Notes: generated by a model not told the origin, from the sequence alone. A DNA stretch of 64,000 nucleotides from Actinomycetota bacterium (GCA_013152275.1 JAADGS010000026.1:44029-108028), one strand, 5' to 3'; counted from the stretch's first letter, positions 1 through 8,087 are shown. Made by a program: numbers and translations.

Positions 1-1
1 G

Positions 2-445
2 GGTGTGGTCTCTGGTCCGGTGTCATCCGATATCGAACAGGGCTCTGCCGTTTCTGAGCTGGGCGACGGCAGCGGCGCTCGGCAGGTCGACTGGGCCGGC
101 TCACCGTTCGTCGGACCTTCCGAGCAGCTCTCACCTGTCGCGTTCGCCTCTGTCACTTCCGCCTTGCCGTACGGTGCCGTCGATCCGGGTGCCATTCCTG
201 GTCCGTATGTCATCTACCGGATGGGGGACCAGATAGCGTTCGTGGGTACCGACCCGATCGTGTGCGTCATCCAGTCCCCAACCGGCTCCGCAGCCACTCT
301 TGGGTTGGATGCGTCCGACCCTACCTATCGTGACGCTGCCGGCCTCGGTACCGAGGTCTGGAACATCACGCATCCCGACGTCCACGTGTTCGACGACGAA
401 CTCACTATCACCATGCGAGGGCTCACCCCTGATGAAGACGTCTGA
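2..445 (+). CDS. Hypothetical protein, 3' part only
   Basis: The left window edge cuts this gene. About 147 codons of its 3' part are visible, open from the second base to a TGA. The fragment is rich in Gly, Asp and Pro, has no membrane segment and carries no motif I recognise. It ends about 40 bases before a lipoprotein gene on the same strand, so the two may be co-transcribed. That is inference from spacing only. The true start and any signal peptide lie outside the window. Confidence 0.55.
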   Translation, partial: GVVSGPVSSDIEQGSAVSELGDGSGARQVDWAGSPFVGPSEQLSPVAFASVTSALPYGAVDPGAIPGPYVIYRMGDQIAFVGTDPIVCVIQSPTGSAATLGLDASDPTYRDAAGLGTEVWNITHPDVHVFDDELTITMRGLTPDEDV

Positions 446-485
446 AGAAGCAAGCAAAACGTCATTTCCCAAAGGAGAGAATGAG

Positions 486-1904
486 ATGGCTCGGGTTGGA
501 GGACGGATGCGTCGTTTGACCGTCGTGATCGTGATGGCGGTGATCGCGACGAGCTGTGGCGGTTTCGGGTCGGGTCCCGGCACGTCTGCTCCGGCGGGTC
601 CGTCGGCTGTTCGGGCCGTTTCGGATGCCGGTGGTGTGCCTCTCTGCGACCAGCTTGTTCGTAGCAGTGCGCCTGCCGGGTGGTATCGGGACGCGCCGAT
701 CTATGTGGCGAACGAGATGCCCGTCCAAGCAGTTCGGGCGTGGGCGGAGACCAAACCCGGGTTTGAGGCGATCTGGGTCGATCGGGAGCATCTGGGTTGG
801 ATCACGGTCGCGTTCAGTACCGACGCCGAGGCACGCCAACGTGAGCTGGAGCGGACGTTCCCCGATGTGGGGGCGGTCGTGGTTCCGGTCGGATGGACGA
901 TGGCGGGCTTGGAGGCGTTGCAGCGCAGAGTCATCGACGAGCTTGGCCCGCTGTTTCCTTCGTCTTCTTCGGGAATCTCGATCACCAAGGGTGTGGTCGA
1001 TATCGGTGTCGGGGTGTTGACACAAGAGCGGCTCGATGCGATCGATGAGCGGTTCGCGGGGGAGCGGGTTTGTGTTTCCGGTGGCGATCCGGCCGACGCC
1101 CCGGTGGCCGGCCCTCAACCGTCTGGTGGGGACGGGTGGCGGCTGTTGGCCGACGAGGCCGGCGTCGGTGAGGTGTACCGGACGGGGATCGCTACCGACA
1201 CGGAGTCCTACGAGCGGCTGTGGGATCAGGTCGGACTCTCCGGCGATGCCCCCACGGTCGACTTCACGTCCCAGGTCGTGATCTGGTTCGGGGCGGTGTT
1301 CGGTTCGAGCTGTCCGAACATCCGCCTCGATGATGTCGTCGTCGACCGCGACCGCGCGCTCGTCTACGCCAAGATCGTCCTGGTGGACTCGCCGGCGGCC
1401 TGCACCGCTGACGCCAACCCGCACGCCTACCTGGTGGCGGTCGACCGGTCGGTGCTGCCGGTGGGTCGCTTCGCGATCCAACTCGACGCGGACGGTCCAC
1501 CGTCCGGGTTTCCTGGGGAGCGCACCATCGTCGATACCGACCTCTCGCAAGCGGGTGCGGTCGCTGCCCTCGGCCAGATCGGATCTGACCCTGCCCTCCC
1601 CGAACTGCGTTTCCTCGAGTCTGGGGGGATCATCGAACCGGGGATCGACACCGTGTACCGGTTCGACACCCGCTGCGGTGTGGCGTGGCTCGGTCGCCTC
1701 AACGACGTGTCCTGGCACACCGACAGCCCCGAAGCGGCCGGCGGTGTCATTCCCGCTGCGTGGCAAGACGCCATCGACGACGAGGGTTTCGTCGACGCGT
1801 CCGTCGTGTTGACCGTCACGCCGGAACCTAGGATCGCCGCCACCGTCAACGGCCAATCCGTCATCTACACGGCGACGGCCAAAGCCGTCCCGACCTGCCC
1901 ATAG
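486..1904 (+). CDS. Putative secreted lipoprotein of unknown function
   Basis: The 472-residue product starts with a short basic stretch, a hydrophobic segment and the lipobox-like end IATSC, so export and lipid anchoring at an N-terminal Cys are likely. The ATG at 486 is chosen because AAAGGAGAG lies about ten bases upstream and the signal peptide begins right there; a longer open frame exists but would bury it. A linker of Gly, Ser, Ala and Pro follows the Cys. The mature part holds several spaced Cys residues that could form extracytoplasmic disulfides. I recognise no enzymatic motif. The gene converges on the RNase P RNA gene. Confidence 0.75.
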   Translation: MARVGGRMRRLTVVIVMAVIATSCGGFGSGPGTSAPAGPSAVRAVSDAGGVPLCDQLVRSSAPAGWYRDAPIYVANEMPVQAVRAWAETKPGFEAIWVDREHLGWITVAFSTDAEARQRELERTFPDVGAVVVPVGWTMAGLEALQRRVIDELGPLFPSSSSGISITKGVVDIGVGVLTQERLDAIDERFAGERVCVSGGDPADAPVAGPQPSGGDGWRLLADEAGVGEVYRTGIATDTESYERLWDQVGLSGDAPTVDFTSQVVIWFGAVFGSSCPNIRLDDVVVDRDRALVYAKIVLVDSPAACTADANPHAYLVAVDRSVLPVGRFAIQLDADGPPSGFPGERTIVDTDLSQAGAVAALGQIGSDPALPELRFLESGGIIEPGIDTVYRFDTRCGVAWLGRLNDVSWHTDSPEAAGGVIPAAWQDAIDDEGFVDASVVLTVTPEPRIAATVNGQSVIYTATAKAVPTCP

Positions 1905-1935
1905 GGGACCCGGACCTTCGATCCGAGCGGGACCG

Positions 1936-1963
1936 CGAGAAGGCCCCCGAAGGGGCCCTCTCG
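1936..1963. terminator. GC-rich hairpin between convergent lipoprotein gene and rnpB
   Basis: CGAGA-A-GGCCCC pairs with GGGGCC-C-TCTCG around a short loop. The hairpin begins about 30 bases after the lipoprotein stop on the plus strand and a few bases after the 3' end of rnpB on the minus strand, so it may end transcription from both sides. No clear T-run follows on either side. Confidence 0.55.
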
Positions 1964-1968
1964 ATGGC

Positions 1969-2303
1969 GAGTCCGCCTGTAAGCCGGATTCTGTCCCGGG
2001 TCTCCCCGGGGACGGCCATCTATCTGGGACCGATGTTGCCACCGGCCTCGTGCGGCCTACCTGGAACATAACGGACGGGCAACCTCGTTCCTGCTTGGCC
2101 TTGCTCCGGGTGGGGTTTGCCGAGCCGCCCCGGTCACCCGGGACGCTGGTGGTCTCTTACACCACCGTTTCACCCTTACCTTTCGGCGGTCTGTTCTCTG
2201 TGGCACTTTCCGTCGGGTCACCCCGCCTGGGCGTTACCCAGCACCCTGCCCTGTGGAGTCCGGACTTTCCTCAGGTCGAAACCCGCGGCCGTCCGGCGAA
2301 CTC
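1969..2303 (-). ncRNA. rnpB: RNase P RNA, bacterial class A
   Basis: Read on the minus strand, the hallmark 5' block GAGGAAAGTCCGGACTCC and the following ACAGGGCAGGGTGCTGGGTA (P4 5' strand region) are present, as are an AAGGGTGAAACGG block and, near the 3' end, ACAGAATCCGGCTTACAG (P4 3' strand). The ends are set by a nine-pair P1 helix: GAGTTCGCC at the 5' end pairs with GGCGGACTC at the 3' end. The length of about 335 nt fits class A RNase P RNA, the catalytic subunit that trims tRNA 5' leaders. The exact ends are predicted from pairing, not measured. Confidence 0.95.
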
Positions 2304-2310
2304 ACGACAA

Positions 2311-2316
2311 ATCGTA
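2311..2316 (-). promoter_or_regulatory. Candidate -10 element of rnpB
   Basis: TACGAT on the minus strand ends seven bases before the predicted rnpB 5' end. I see no convincing -35 hexamer 17 bases further upstream, so this is a partial promoter match only. Confidence 0.4.
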
Positions 2317-2654
2317 CCCGAGTGGAGGAGATTCCGCCGATCTGAAACCACCCAGGGGGAGTGTGAGTCAAAGCGTCCGAGAAACGAGCCATCAACATAC
2401 GAGCGGTTCCTTCCTTCTCGTGGCCGTTGCTCGGTTGTGGGGAAGTCGTCGTCCCACAGCCCTCCAGAGACGTGGATGCCGGGATCATATCCCGGCATCC
2501 ACGCGCGAAGAGGGGCCTCGTTGCATCCACGACAGGTGGGCCCGTTGTCGAACGAGGGGAGATGGCTTGGCTGCTGCATCGCCTGTTTCATGCCGAACGA
2601 CCCGCAGCCCTGTGGTCGGGCGATCGAGGGCCGAAGTTCGTCACCGTCACTTCT
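2317..2654. other. Intergenic region upstream of rnpB
   Basis: About 340 bases separate the rnpB promoter from the end of the cyclotransferase-like gene. The only clear structure is the 14 bp inverted repeat at 2471-2503. Short open frames exist on both strands but lack ribosome sites and protein-like composition. I see no gene here. Confidence 0.5.
2471..2503. repeat. Perfect 14 bp inverted repeat
   Basis: CGTGGATGCCGGGA is followed by a five-base AT-rich loop (TCATA) and then TCCCGGCATCCACG. It would form a strong hairpin or cruciform. It lies about 150 bp before the rnpB promoter and 150 bp after the next minus-strand gene. It may be a terminator for 2655-3116 (no T-run) or a REP-like palindrome. 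Confidence 0.6.
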
Positions 2655-3116
2655 TCAGAACAGCGGCTCCTCGACGTACTCTTCGAGGCCTGCGACCCAG
2701 CCCATCGGCAGCTTCCAGTACCGGCCACCGTCGACGACCAGGCGCATGTAATCACGGCACGGCGTGAGCTCACCGTTGGGGGCGCCCTTGTGAACATGGG
2801 TGACGACCGGATGACGATGCCCCTCGCGATCTACCGCCTTGAACGCCTCTGATCGCTCCCTCCCCTCGGACTTCTCCGATTCGTCGAGACTGGCGAGTGC
2901 CTCGACCGGGATCTCGAACACCGCGCCCCACACCGTGTTGCCGGGCTCGGGTTTCACCGATGGCAGACCGCCGTCCCACGTGCCGTTCTGGTGGGGGAAA
3001 ACGAGGCGAGTTTCGGGAAGGTGGGCGATGAACCTGAACTGTGCTTCCGGGACGACGTCGAGGATGCGCCGTGGGGACAGAAGAGCGGCATAGGCAAAAT
3101 ACAGCGTTGTCTGCAC
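2655..3116 (-). CDS. Gamma-glutamylcyclotransferase-like (AIG2/GGCT fold) protein
   Basis: The 153-residue protein opens with YFAYAALLSPRRI, matching the nucleotide-like loop of GGCT/AIG2 proteins (usually YxAYGSNL). A SLDESEKSE segment near residue 80 may hold the catalytic Glu. Family members cyclise gamma-glutamyl compounds or act on gamma-glutamylamines; the substrate here is unknown. The usual GSN of the first loop is replaced by AAL, so activity is not assured. The GTG start at 3116 follows a GAGGAG ribosome site. It is divergent from whiB. Confidence 0.7.
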   Translation of the reverse strand: MQTTLYFAYAALLSPRRILDVVPEAQFRFIAHLPETRLVFPHQNGTWDGGLPSVKPEPGNTVWGAVFEIPVEALASLDESEKSEGRERSEAFKAVDREGHRHPVVTHVHKGAPNGELTPCRDYMRLVVDGGRYWKLPMGWVAGLEEYVEEPLF

Positions 3117-3243
3117 TCGATCTCCTCACCGGTTACGGGGGTGTCAGCTTAGTGAATCGGAATCCCGCGGGTCTTTCCGAGGGGGAACTTCATCGCGTCT
3201 GAGGGCGTCAGAGGGATGAAGAAGACGGCCGAAGGCGTTATAA

Positions 3244-3495
3244 GTGATGAACATGCAGAATTGGATCGAAGACGAGAGACTTCCCTGGGAAAGCGAAGCG
3301 GCGTGCCGTGGCATGGAGCCGGCCCTGTTCTTCCCCACGGTAGAAGCGGAGGTCGCCGAGGCGCTGGCAGTGTGCCGGGTATGCCCGGTGCGACAAGAAT
3401 GCCTCGAATGGGCGTTATCGACGCGAGAACGTCACGGGATCTGGGGAGGTACCACGGAACAGGAGCGCAGACGCCTCATGCGTCGCTCTGCGTGA
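3244..3495 (+). CDS. WhiB-family iron-sulfur transcription regulator
   Basis: The 83-residue product has the four conserved cysteines of WhiB proteins (C21, C44, C47, C53; the last three in VCRVCPVRQEC) and the turn GIWGG followed by a basic tail. WhiB proteins bind a [4Fe-4S] cluster and act with sigma factors in redox, stress or division control; they are essentially restricted to Actinomycetota and their phages. The GTG at 3244 is immediately followed by ATG at 3247 and then ATG at 3253, and GAAGG at 3231 is best spaced for the first. The subtype (WhiB1-7) cannot be told from sequence alone. Confidence 0.92.
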   Translation: MMNMQNWIEDERLPWESEAACRGMEPALFFPTVEAEVAEALAVCRVCPVRQECLEWALSTRERHGIWGGTTEQERRRLMRRSA

Positions 3496-3616
3496 ACTGT
3501 GCCTGGTCGCCCTGGGCTCGTTAGGCTTTGCGCGTCTGCTGCACGATGCCGGCCGTGATATCTGCCGTGTGTTGCCCGGTGGACTCCTAACCCCCATAGG
3601 TCTTGGAGGAGACAGC

Positions 3617-4792
3617 ATGAGCAGGGCCCCCGACCCACATGACTTCCTGGCAATCGATTCCCTCCTTTCGGATGAGGAGAGAATGATCAGGGACACAGTC
3701 CGGCAGTTTGTCGCCGATCAGGTGGTGACCGACGTCGCCGACTGGTTCGAAGCCGGGACGTTCCCGAGGGAGCTCGTGACCGGGATGGGAGAGCTTGGCC
3801 TGCTGGGCATGCATCTCGAAGGCTACGGGTGCGCGGGAACATCGGCAGTCGCATACGGCCTCGCCTGTCTCGAATTGGAGGCGGGCGATTCAGGCGTTCG
3901 TTCCTTCGTATCCGTCCAAGGATCTCTTGCCATGTTTCCCATCTGGAAGTATGGATCGGAGGAACAGAAACAGCAGTGGCTTCCCCGGATGGCTGCCGGC
4001 GAGGTCATCGGCTGCTTCGGCCTCACCGAACCCGACGCCGGAAGTGACCCGTCCGGCATGCGTACCAGAGCGCGAAGAGCCGGTAGCGACTGGGTGCTGA
4101 ACGGAACCAAGATGTGGATCACGAACGGTGGCATCGCGGATGTGGCCATCGTGTGGGCCATGACCGACCAGGGAGTACGTGGGTTTATCGTCCCGACGGA
4201 CACTCCCGGGTTCTCCACGAACAACATCCACAAGAAGCTGTCGCTACGAGCGTCCGTCACATCCGAACTGGTGCTCGACGATGTACGGCTACCCGCCGAC
4301 GCGGTGCTCGCCGGGGTCACGGGTATGCGCGGGCCGCTGTCATGTCTGACCGAAGCCCGGTACGGGATTCTGTTCGGAGTCATGGGTGCCGCGCGTTCGT
4401 GCTACGAAGTGGCACTCGACTACTCGAAAGAGCGACACCAGTTCGGAGCGCCACTTGCCGCGTTTCAACTGACACAGAAGAAACTCGTGGACATGCTGGT
4501 GGCCGTCAACCGGGGAACGCTGCTCGCGCTGCACCTCGGCCGGCTCAAGGACGGCGGCGGACTCCGTCATGAGCAGGTTAGTTTCGGCAAGTTCGACAAC
4601 GTTCGCAACGCGCTCGAAGTCGCCCGCACCGCCAGGGGGATCCTCGGTGCGAACGGCATCACGCTCGAATACCCCGTGATGCGCCACATGAACAATCTGG
4701 AGTCCGTCTATACATACGAGGGCACCAACGAGATCCAAATGCTGATCCTTGGCAGCACGATCACCGGTGTGTCGGCATTTCTGGCGCCCTGA
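3617..4792 (+). CDS. Acyl-CoA dehydrogenase, glutaryl-CoA dehydrogenase-like
   Basis: The 391-residue flavoprotein has the acyl-CoA dehydrogenase layout: helical N-terminal domain, GCFGLTEPDAGSDPSGM (FAD and substrate region) and a C-terminal domain with the catalytic Glu in TYEGTNEIQMLILG. The RSFVSVQGSL segment matches the Arg/Ser substrate-carboxylate site of glutaryl-CoA dehydrogenases, which convert glutaryl-CoA to crotonyl-CoA in Lys/Trp catabolism. The ATG at 3617 has GGAGGAG just upstream. Its stop overlaps the next start (TGATG), so the Fur-family regulator is probably co-transcribed. A closely related substrate cannot be excluded. Confidence 0.88.
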   Translation: MSRAPDPHDFLAIDSLLSDEERMIRDTVRQFVADQVVTDVADWFEAGTFPRELVTGMGELGLLGMHLEGYGCAGTSAVAYGLACLELEAGDSGVRSFVSVQGSLAMFPIWKYGSEEQKQQWLPRMAAGEVIGCFGLTEPDAGSDPSGMRTRARRAGSDWVLNGTKMWITNGGIADVAIVWAMTDQGVRGFIVPTDTPGFSTNNIHKKLSLRASVTSELVLDDVRLPADAVLAGVTGMRGPLSCLTEARYGILFGVMGAARSCYEVALDYSKERHQFGAPLAAFQLTQKKLVDMLVAVNRGTLLALHLGRLKDGGGLRHEQVSFGKFDNVRNALEVARTARGILGANGITLEYPVMRHMNNLESVYTYEGTNEIQMLILGSTITGVSAFLAP

Positions 4793-5223
4793 TGGAAGCC
4801 GAAGCACTGGTCCGTGACCTTCGTTCGGAGGGGCTGCGCATCACGGCGGCGCGCAGGGCGATGTGCGATGCACTGGCCGGGGGCCGAGGTGAGCATCTCA
4901 ACGCCACCGAGATCCGTCAGCGGGCAGAGGAGGCGTCCGGTATCCGTATCGACCAGTCGACCGTGTATCGCACGATCGATGTTCTCGAACGGCTCGGTGT
5001 TCTGCATCACGTGCACCTTGGCCACGGCCCGGCCATCGTCCATCTGAGTGCAGAAACCGACCACCAGCATCTCGTCTGTGAACACTGTGGGAAGACGGTC
5101 GACATCCCGATCGACGAGGTCGTGGAGGCCTTCGAGACCGTCGCCCGGCGCCACTCGTTCACCAGCGTTCAAGGATCCCACTTCGCCATCGTCGGGACCT
5201 GTGAGGACTGCACAAACGGTTGA
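4792..5223 (+). CDS. Fur-family metalloregulator, probably nickel-responsive (Nur-like)
   Basis: The 143-residue protein has the Fur winged helix (residues about 1-80, with QSTVYRTIDVLERLGV as recognition region) and a dimerisation domain with HLVCEHCGK and GTCEDC, the two CxxC pairs of the structural zinc site. His-rich spots (HHVHLGHG and ETDHQH) are likely regulatory metal ligands. It starts inside the stop of the acyl-CoA dehydrogenase gene and lies directly upstream of a Ni/Co ECF transporter carrying a Nur-type operator, which favours a Nur-like repressor over Zur, Fur or PerR. The metal assignment is inference from context. Confidence 0.85.
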   Translation: MEAEALVRDLRSEGLRITAARRAMCDALAGGRGEHLNATEIRQRAEEASGIRIDQSTVYRTIDVLERLGVLHHVHLGHGPAIVHLSAETDHQHLVCEHCGKTVDIPIDEVVEAFETVARRHSFTSVQGSHFAIVGTCEDCTNG

Positions 5224-5353
5224 CCCCCATTCGAGAGCCGCGGCGGGCCGTGTCTTTCGAGAGGTGAAGCCGATTCCGAGCGGGAGGAATGTACCGGCCG
5301 GCGTTGATCCTTTCGTGGATGCCGCTCAACCCGCAGCGCGGTTGCGGGGCGCG

Positions 5354-5359
5354 TATACT
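5354..5359 (+). promoter_or_regulatory. Candidate -10 box of the nikMNQO operon
   Basis: TATACT matches the -10 consensus at five of six positions and lies 35 bases before the nikMN start codon. No good -35 hexamer is visible at the usual distance, which would fit a weak or regulated promoter. Transcription would begin in or beside the adjacent inverted repeat. Confidence 0.5.
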
Positions 5360-5364
5360 CGTTG

Positions 5365-5382
5365 TTGCAAGGCGCATGCAAT
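5365..5382 (+). promoter_or_regulatory. Nur-type operator (TGCAA-N5-ATGCAA)
   Basis: TTGCAA-GGCGC-ATGCAAT is an inverted repeat. From memory, the Streptomyces Nur box is tGCaa-N5-ttGCAA, and this site differs at one base. It starts five bases after the -10 candidate and ends 12 bases before the nikMN ATG, so a bound repressor would cover the transcription start. The neighbouring Fur-family gene is the obvious candidate regulator. Confidence 0.65.
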
Positions 5383-5394
5383 AAGGACCCTTGG

Positions 5395-6354
5395 ATGCAC
5401 ATTCCCGACGGTTTCATCAATGGGCCCACGTCCGTCGGTGCAGGTTTGGTCGCTGCCGGGGGCCTCGCAGCCGGGCTGAAGCAGGCAGGTCGTCGACTTG
5501 CCGATCGCCACGTACCCCTCGCCGGTCTTGCAGGCGCGTTCATCTTCGCCGCGCAGATGATCAACTTTCCTGTCGGAGTGGGGACATCCGGGCATCTGAT
5601 CGGTGGTGGTCTCGCCGCGGTACTCCTCGGCCCGTGGCTCGCAACGGTCGTCCTGTCGGTGGTCCTCGGCGTGCAGGCCCTCATCTTTGCCGATGGGGGA
5701 GTCTCGGCACTCGGGCTGAACATCATCAACATGGCGATTCTCGCGCCGTGGTCCGCCTGGCTTCTCTTCAAGTTGATGCGTGCGTTCCTTCCGAGGACGC
5801 AGCGGGTGGTGGCCATATCGGCGGGCATCGCTGCGGCCTTGTCTGTGGTCGTCGCCTCCCTCGGATTCGTGGCGGAGTACGCCATCGGGGGGACCGGGGG
5901 GGCGCCTGTCACGACGGTCCTGATCGCAATGGGAGGCGTGCACGTCTTGATCGGCATCGGGGAGGGTCTGATCACGGCAGCGATCGTCGCTGCAGTCCTT
6001 GCCGCCAGACCGGACATCGTCGCGGGGGCGGACGATCTGCTGGACAGCTCACCGCCGGCCTCCCGCAAGATCGGACGGTTCGTCGCCGTAGGCCTCGGAG
6101 TGGCCCTGCTGGTCGCAGCGTTCCTCAGCCCCTTTGCGAGTAGCAGCCCGGACGGTCTGGAGCGGGTTGCCGCCGATCAGGGGTTCGCGGAAACGGCACT
6201 GCCCGGCGTCATCGGCGAACATTCTCCGTTCGCCGGATACGAGTTCGGATCCGAGGGTGGTCTCGCGACCGCGGCGGCCGGCGTTGTCGGCGTGGGGGTC
6301 ACCTTCGGTGCCGGGTACCTGATCGTGCGTCTGAGGCGGCGAACCAAGGCATGA
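5395..6354 (+). CDS. nikMN: ECF transporter substrate-capture protein, fused NikM/CbiM-NikN type
   Basis: The 319-residue membrane protein begins with MHIPDGF, the N-terminal metal-binding signature of CbiM/NikM S components, in which the N-terminus and His2 take part in Ni or Co binding. Six or seven membrane segments follow to about residue 210. The C-terminal part carries a further membrane segment and SPDGLERVA, the PDGLE motif of NikN/CbiN-type components, so both are fused here. The ATG at 5395 is fixed by that motif and has AAGGA upstream. It overlaps the next gene by ATGA. Ni is preferred over Co only because of the operator type. Confidence 0.9.
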   Translation: MHIPDGFINGPTSVGAGLVAAGGLAAGLKQAGRRLADRHVPLAGLAGAFIFAAQMINFPVGVGTSGHLIGGGLAAVLLGPWLATVVLSVVLGVQALIFADGGVSALGLNIINMAILAPWSAWLLFKLMRAFLPRTQRVVAISAGIAAALSVVVASLGFVAEYAIGGTGGAPVTTVLIAMGGVHVLIGIGEGLITAAIVAAVLAARPDIVAGADDLLDSSPPASRKIGRFVAVGLGVALLVAAFLSPFASSSPDGLERVAADQGFAETALPGVIGEHSPFAGYEFGSEGGLATAAAGVVGVGVTFGAGYLIVRLRRRTKA

Positions 6355-7115
6355 GCGGCTTCCACACCCATGCCCTGTACCGGCACGAGCACAGCGTGCT
6401 GCACGACCTCCCGGCACAGGTGAAGGTGACGGCGCTCGTGCTGTTCGTCGCCGCCGTCGTCGCAACGCCCCGCGAAGCCTTTTGGGCGTTTGGGTTCGAA
6501 GCGGCCTTGCTCGTGGGAGCGCTCGCCGTGGCACGCATTCCGTTCGGTTTCGTGGCGCGCCGTCTGCTCATCGAGGTTCCGTTCATGGTCTTCGCCATCC
6601 TCATGCCCTTCCTCGGTGTGGGCGACCGGACCTCCGTCCTCGGAGTATCCCTTTCGATCGCAGGCCTGTGGGGTGCCTGGACGATTCTGGCCAAGGGCAC
6701 ACTCGGGTTGGTGGCATCGGTCTTGATGGCCGCGACAACCGAAATCCCCGATATTCTCGATGGTCTCGAACGCCTGCGTGTGCCCCGGTTGGTGACCGCG
6801 ATCGCGGGATTCATGGTTCGGTATCTCGACGTGATCGCCGGAGAACTTCGGCGGATGAGAGTGGCGATGATCGCACGAGGCTATGACCCGACCTGGGTCG
6901 GTCAGGCGGGTCCGATTGCAGCGTCGGCGGGCGCGTTGTTCGTGCGCTCCTACGAGCGGGGCGAGCGGGTTCACCAGGCCATGCTCGCAAGGGGCTATAC
7001 GGGGGTCATGCCGCCTTCCGACACCACTGCGGCGACCCCGAAGGACTGGATGATCGGCTCCGCGATCCCGTTGCTCGCCTGGGTGTTCGCGATCACTGCG
7101 CTGATGGTGCGATGA
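6351..7115 (+). CDS. nikQ: ECF transporter transmembrane (T) component, CbiQ/NikQ
   Basis: The 254-residue membrane protein has the T-component layout, with several hydrophobic segments and two coupling motifs, MIARGYD near residue 175 and MLARGYTG near residue 215. These short helices grip the ATPase subunits in ECF transporters. It overlaps nikMN by four bases (ATGA) and nikO by four bases, so the three proteins are translationally coupled in one operon. It acts in the inner membrane, linking ATP hydrolysis to movement of the metal-binding S component. Confidence 0.9.
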   Translation: MSGFHTHALYRHEHSVLHDLPAQVKVTALVLFVAAVVATPREAFWAFGFEAALLVGALAVARIPFGFVARRLLIEVPFMVFAILMPFLGVGDRTSVLGVSLSIAGLWGAWTILAKGTLGLVASVLMAATTEIPDILDGLERLRVPRLVTAIAGFMVRYLDVIAGELRRMRVAMIARGYDPTWVGQAGPIAASAGALFVRSYERGERVHQAMLARGYTGVMPPSDTTAATPKDWMIGSAIPLLAWVFAITALMVR

Positions 7116-7828
7116 GTACCCCTGCTCTGGAAGTTCGAGACCTCAGCTATTCCTATCCGGACGGACGCAGAGCGCTCGACAAAGCAGAGTTTCACATTCA
7201 CCCGGGGGAACGTGTGGCCCTGTTGGGTCCGAACGGGGCAGGCAAGACCACGCTGGTGCTGCATCTCAACGGTATCTTGCGGCCGAGCTCCGGAACGGTC
7301 CGTGTCGCCGGACTCGAAGTGACCGAGGCGAATTTCATGGAGATCCGACGAAGGGTGGGTCTCGTCTTCCAAGACCCCGACGATCAGCTGTTCATGCCCA
7401 CCGTTCGCAGAGACGTTGCGTTTGGACCTGCCAACTTCGGGGTGTCCGGAGAAGACCTGGATCGGCGCGTGCTCACCGCTTTGGCGTCGGTGGGTATGGA
7501 AGCGGAGATCGACCGCGTACCGCATCATCTGAGCCTGGGAGAACGGCGGCGCGTGGCGGTTGCGACCGTTCTCGCCATGAAGCCCGAGATTCTCGTCCTG
7601 GATGAGCCTTCGTCGAACCTCGACCCTGCCGGCCGCAAGGAGCTCGGCGTCATCCTGACGGATCTGGACGTCACCATGCTCATGGTTACGCACGATCTTC
7701 CGTATGCCCTCGAGTTGTGCGAACGAGCGCTTGTGATGAACGAGGGCAGGATCGTTGCAGACGGGCCGACGAGCCAAGTCCTCGCAGACCACGACCTCCT
7801 CTCGACACATCGCCTCGAGATGCCGTAG
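7112..7828 (+). CDS. nikO: ECF transporter ATPase, CbiO/NikO
   Basis: The 238-residue ABC ATPase has Walker A LLGPNGAGKTTL, the Q-loop FQDPDDQLF, a signature in the form LSLGERRRVAVA, Walker B ILVLDEPSSNLD and the switch His in MVTHDL. It energises Ni/Co uptake through NikQ. It is the last gene of the transporter operon. Its TAG stop codon is also the first bases of a mini-copy of the intergenic MITE-like repeat, so the present C-terminus may have been set by that insertion. Confidence 0.92.
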   Translation: MSTPALEVRDLSYSYPDGRRALDKAEFHIHPGERVALLGPNGAGKTTLVLHLNGILRPSSGTVRVAGLEVTEANFMEIRRRVGLVFQDPDDQLFMPTVRRDVAFGPANFGVSGEDLDRRVLTALASVGMEAEIDRVPHHLSLGERRRVAVATVLAMKPEILVLDEPSSNLDPAGRKELGVILTDLDVTMLMVTHDLPYALELCERALVMNEGRIVADGPTSQVLADHDLLSTHRLEMP

Positions 7829-7888
7829 CGCCTCGACGGACAACGTTCGTGGCACTCTGCCCGGCACGGGGGGCTGCCAAGACGCTAG
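7826..7888 (+). mobile_element. Mini-copy (63 bp) of the MITE-like repeat
   Basis: TAGCGCCTCGAC at the left and its imperfect inverse ending GCCAAGACGCTAG at the right match the ends of the longer element that follows directly. The interior is mostly lost. Its first three bases are the nikO stop codon and its last CTAG is shared with the next copy, giving a tandem arrangement. Confidence 0.6.
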
Positions 7889-8051
7889 TGCCTCGGCCGG
7901 CAACCTTTGCGGCGTTCTGCCGGTCAGGAACACCGCTTGCTGCGTTCTCCACCTCGACGCACCTGTGCCGATGCGCCTTCGTTGTGCGGCCTTGCCATCG
8001 GCGTTCCTGCCTCGGCATCGACACCCCGAACGTTACTGGCCAAGACGCTAG
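7885..8051 (+). mobile_element. MITE-like intergenic element, full copy 1
   Basis: This 167 bp unit starts CTAGTGCCTCGGCCGGCAAC and ends GTTACTGGCCAAGACGCTAG, which are imperfect inverted repeats of about 20 bp. It shares its first 39 bases exactly with copy 2 (14636-14799, opposite orientation). It contains no plausible gene. A non-autonomous transposable element is the simplest reading; no transposase is in the window. Confidence 0.75.
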
Positions 8052-8087
8052 AAGCGGTTGTGTCCCTCGACTCGGGATGACAAGAAA

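Noticed and set aside
462-2069. Open frame of 535 codons on the minus strand
   Set aside because: It is antisense to the lipoprotein gene and runs into rnpB; composition is Arg/Asp/His-rich as expected for a shadow frame.
2271-2591. Small minus-strand open frame overlapping the rnpB 5' region
   Set aside because: It runs through the rnpB promoter and a palindrome, has no ribosome site and encodes a low-complexity peptide.
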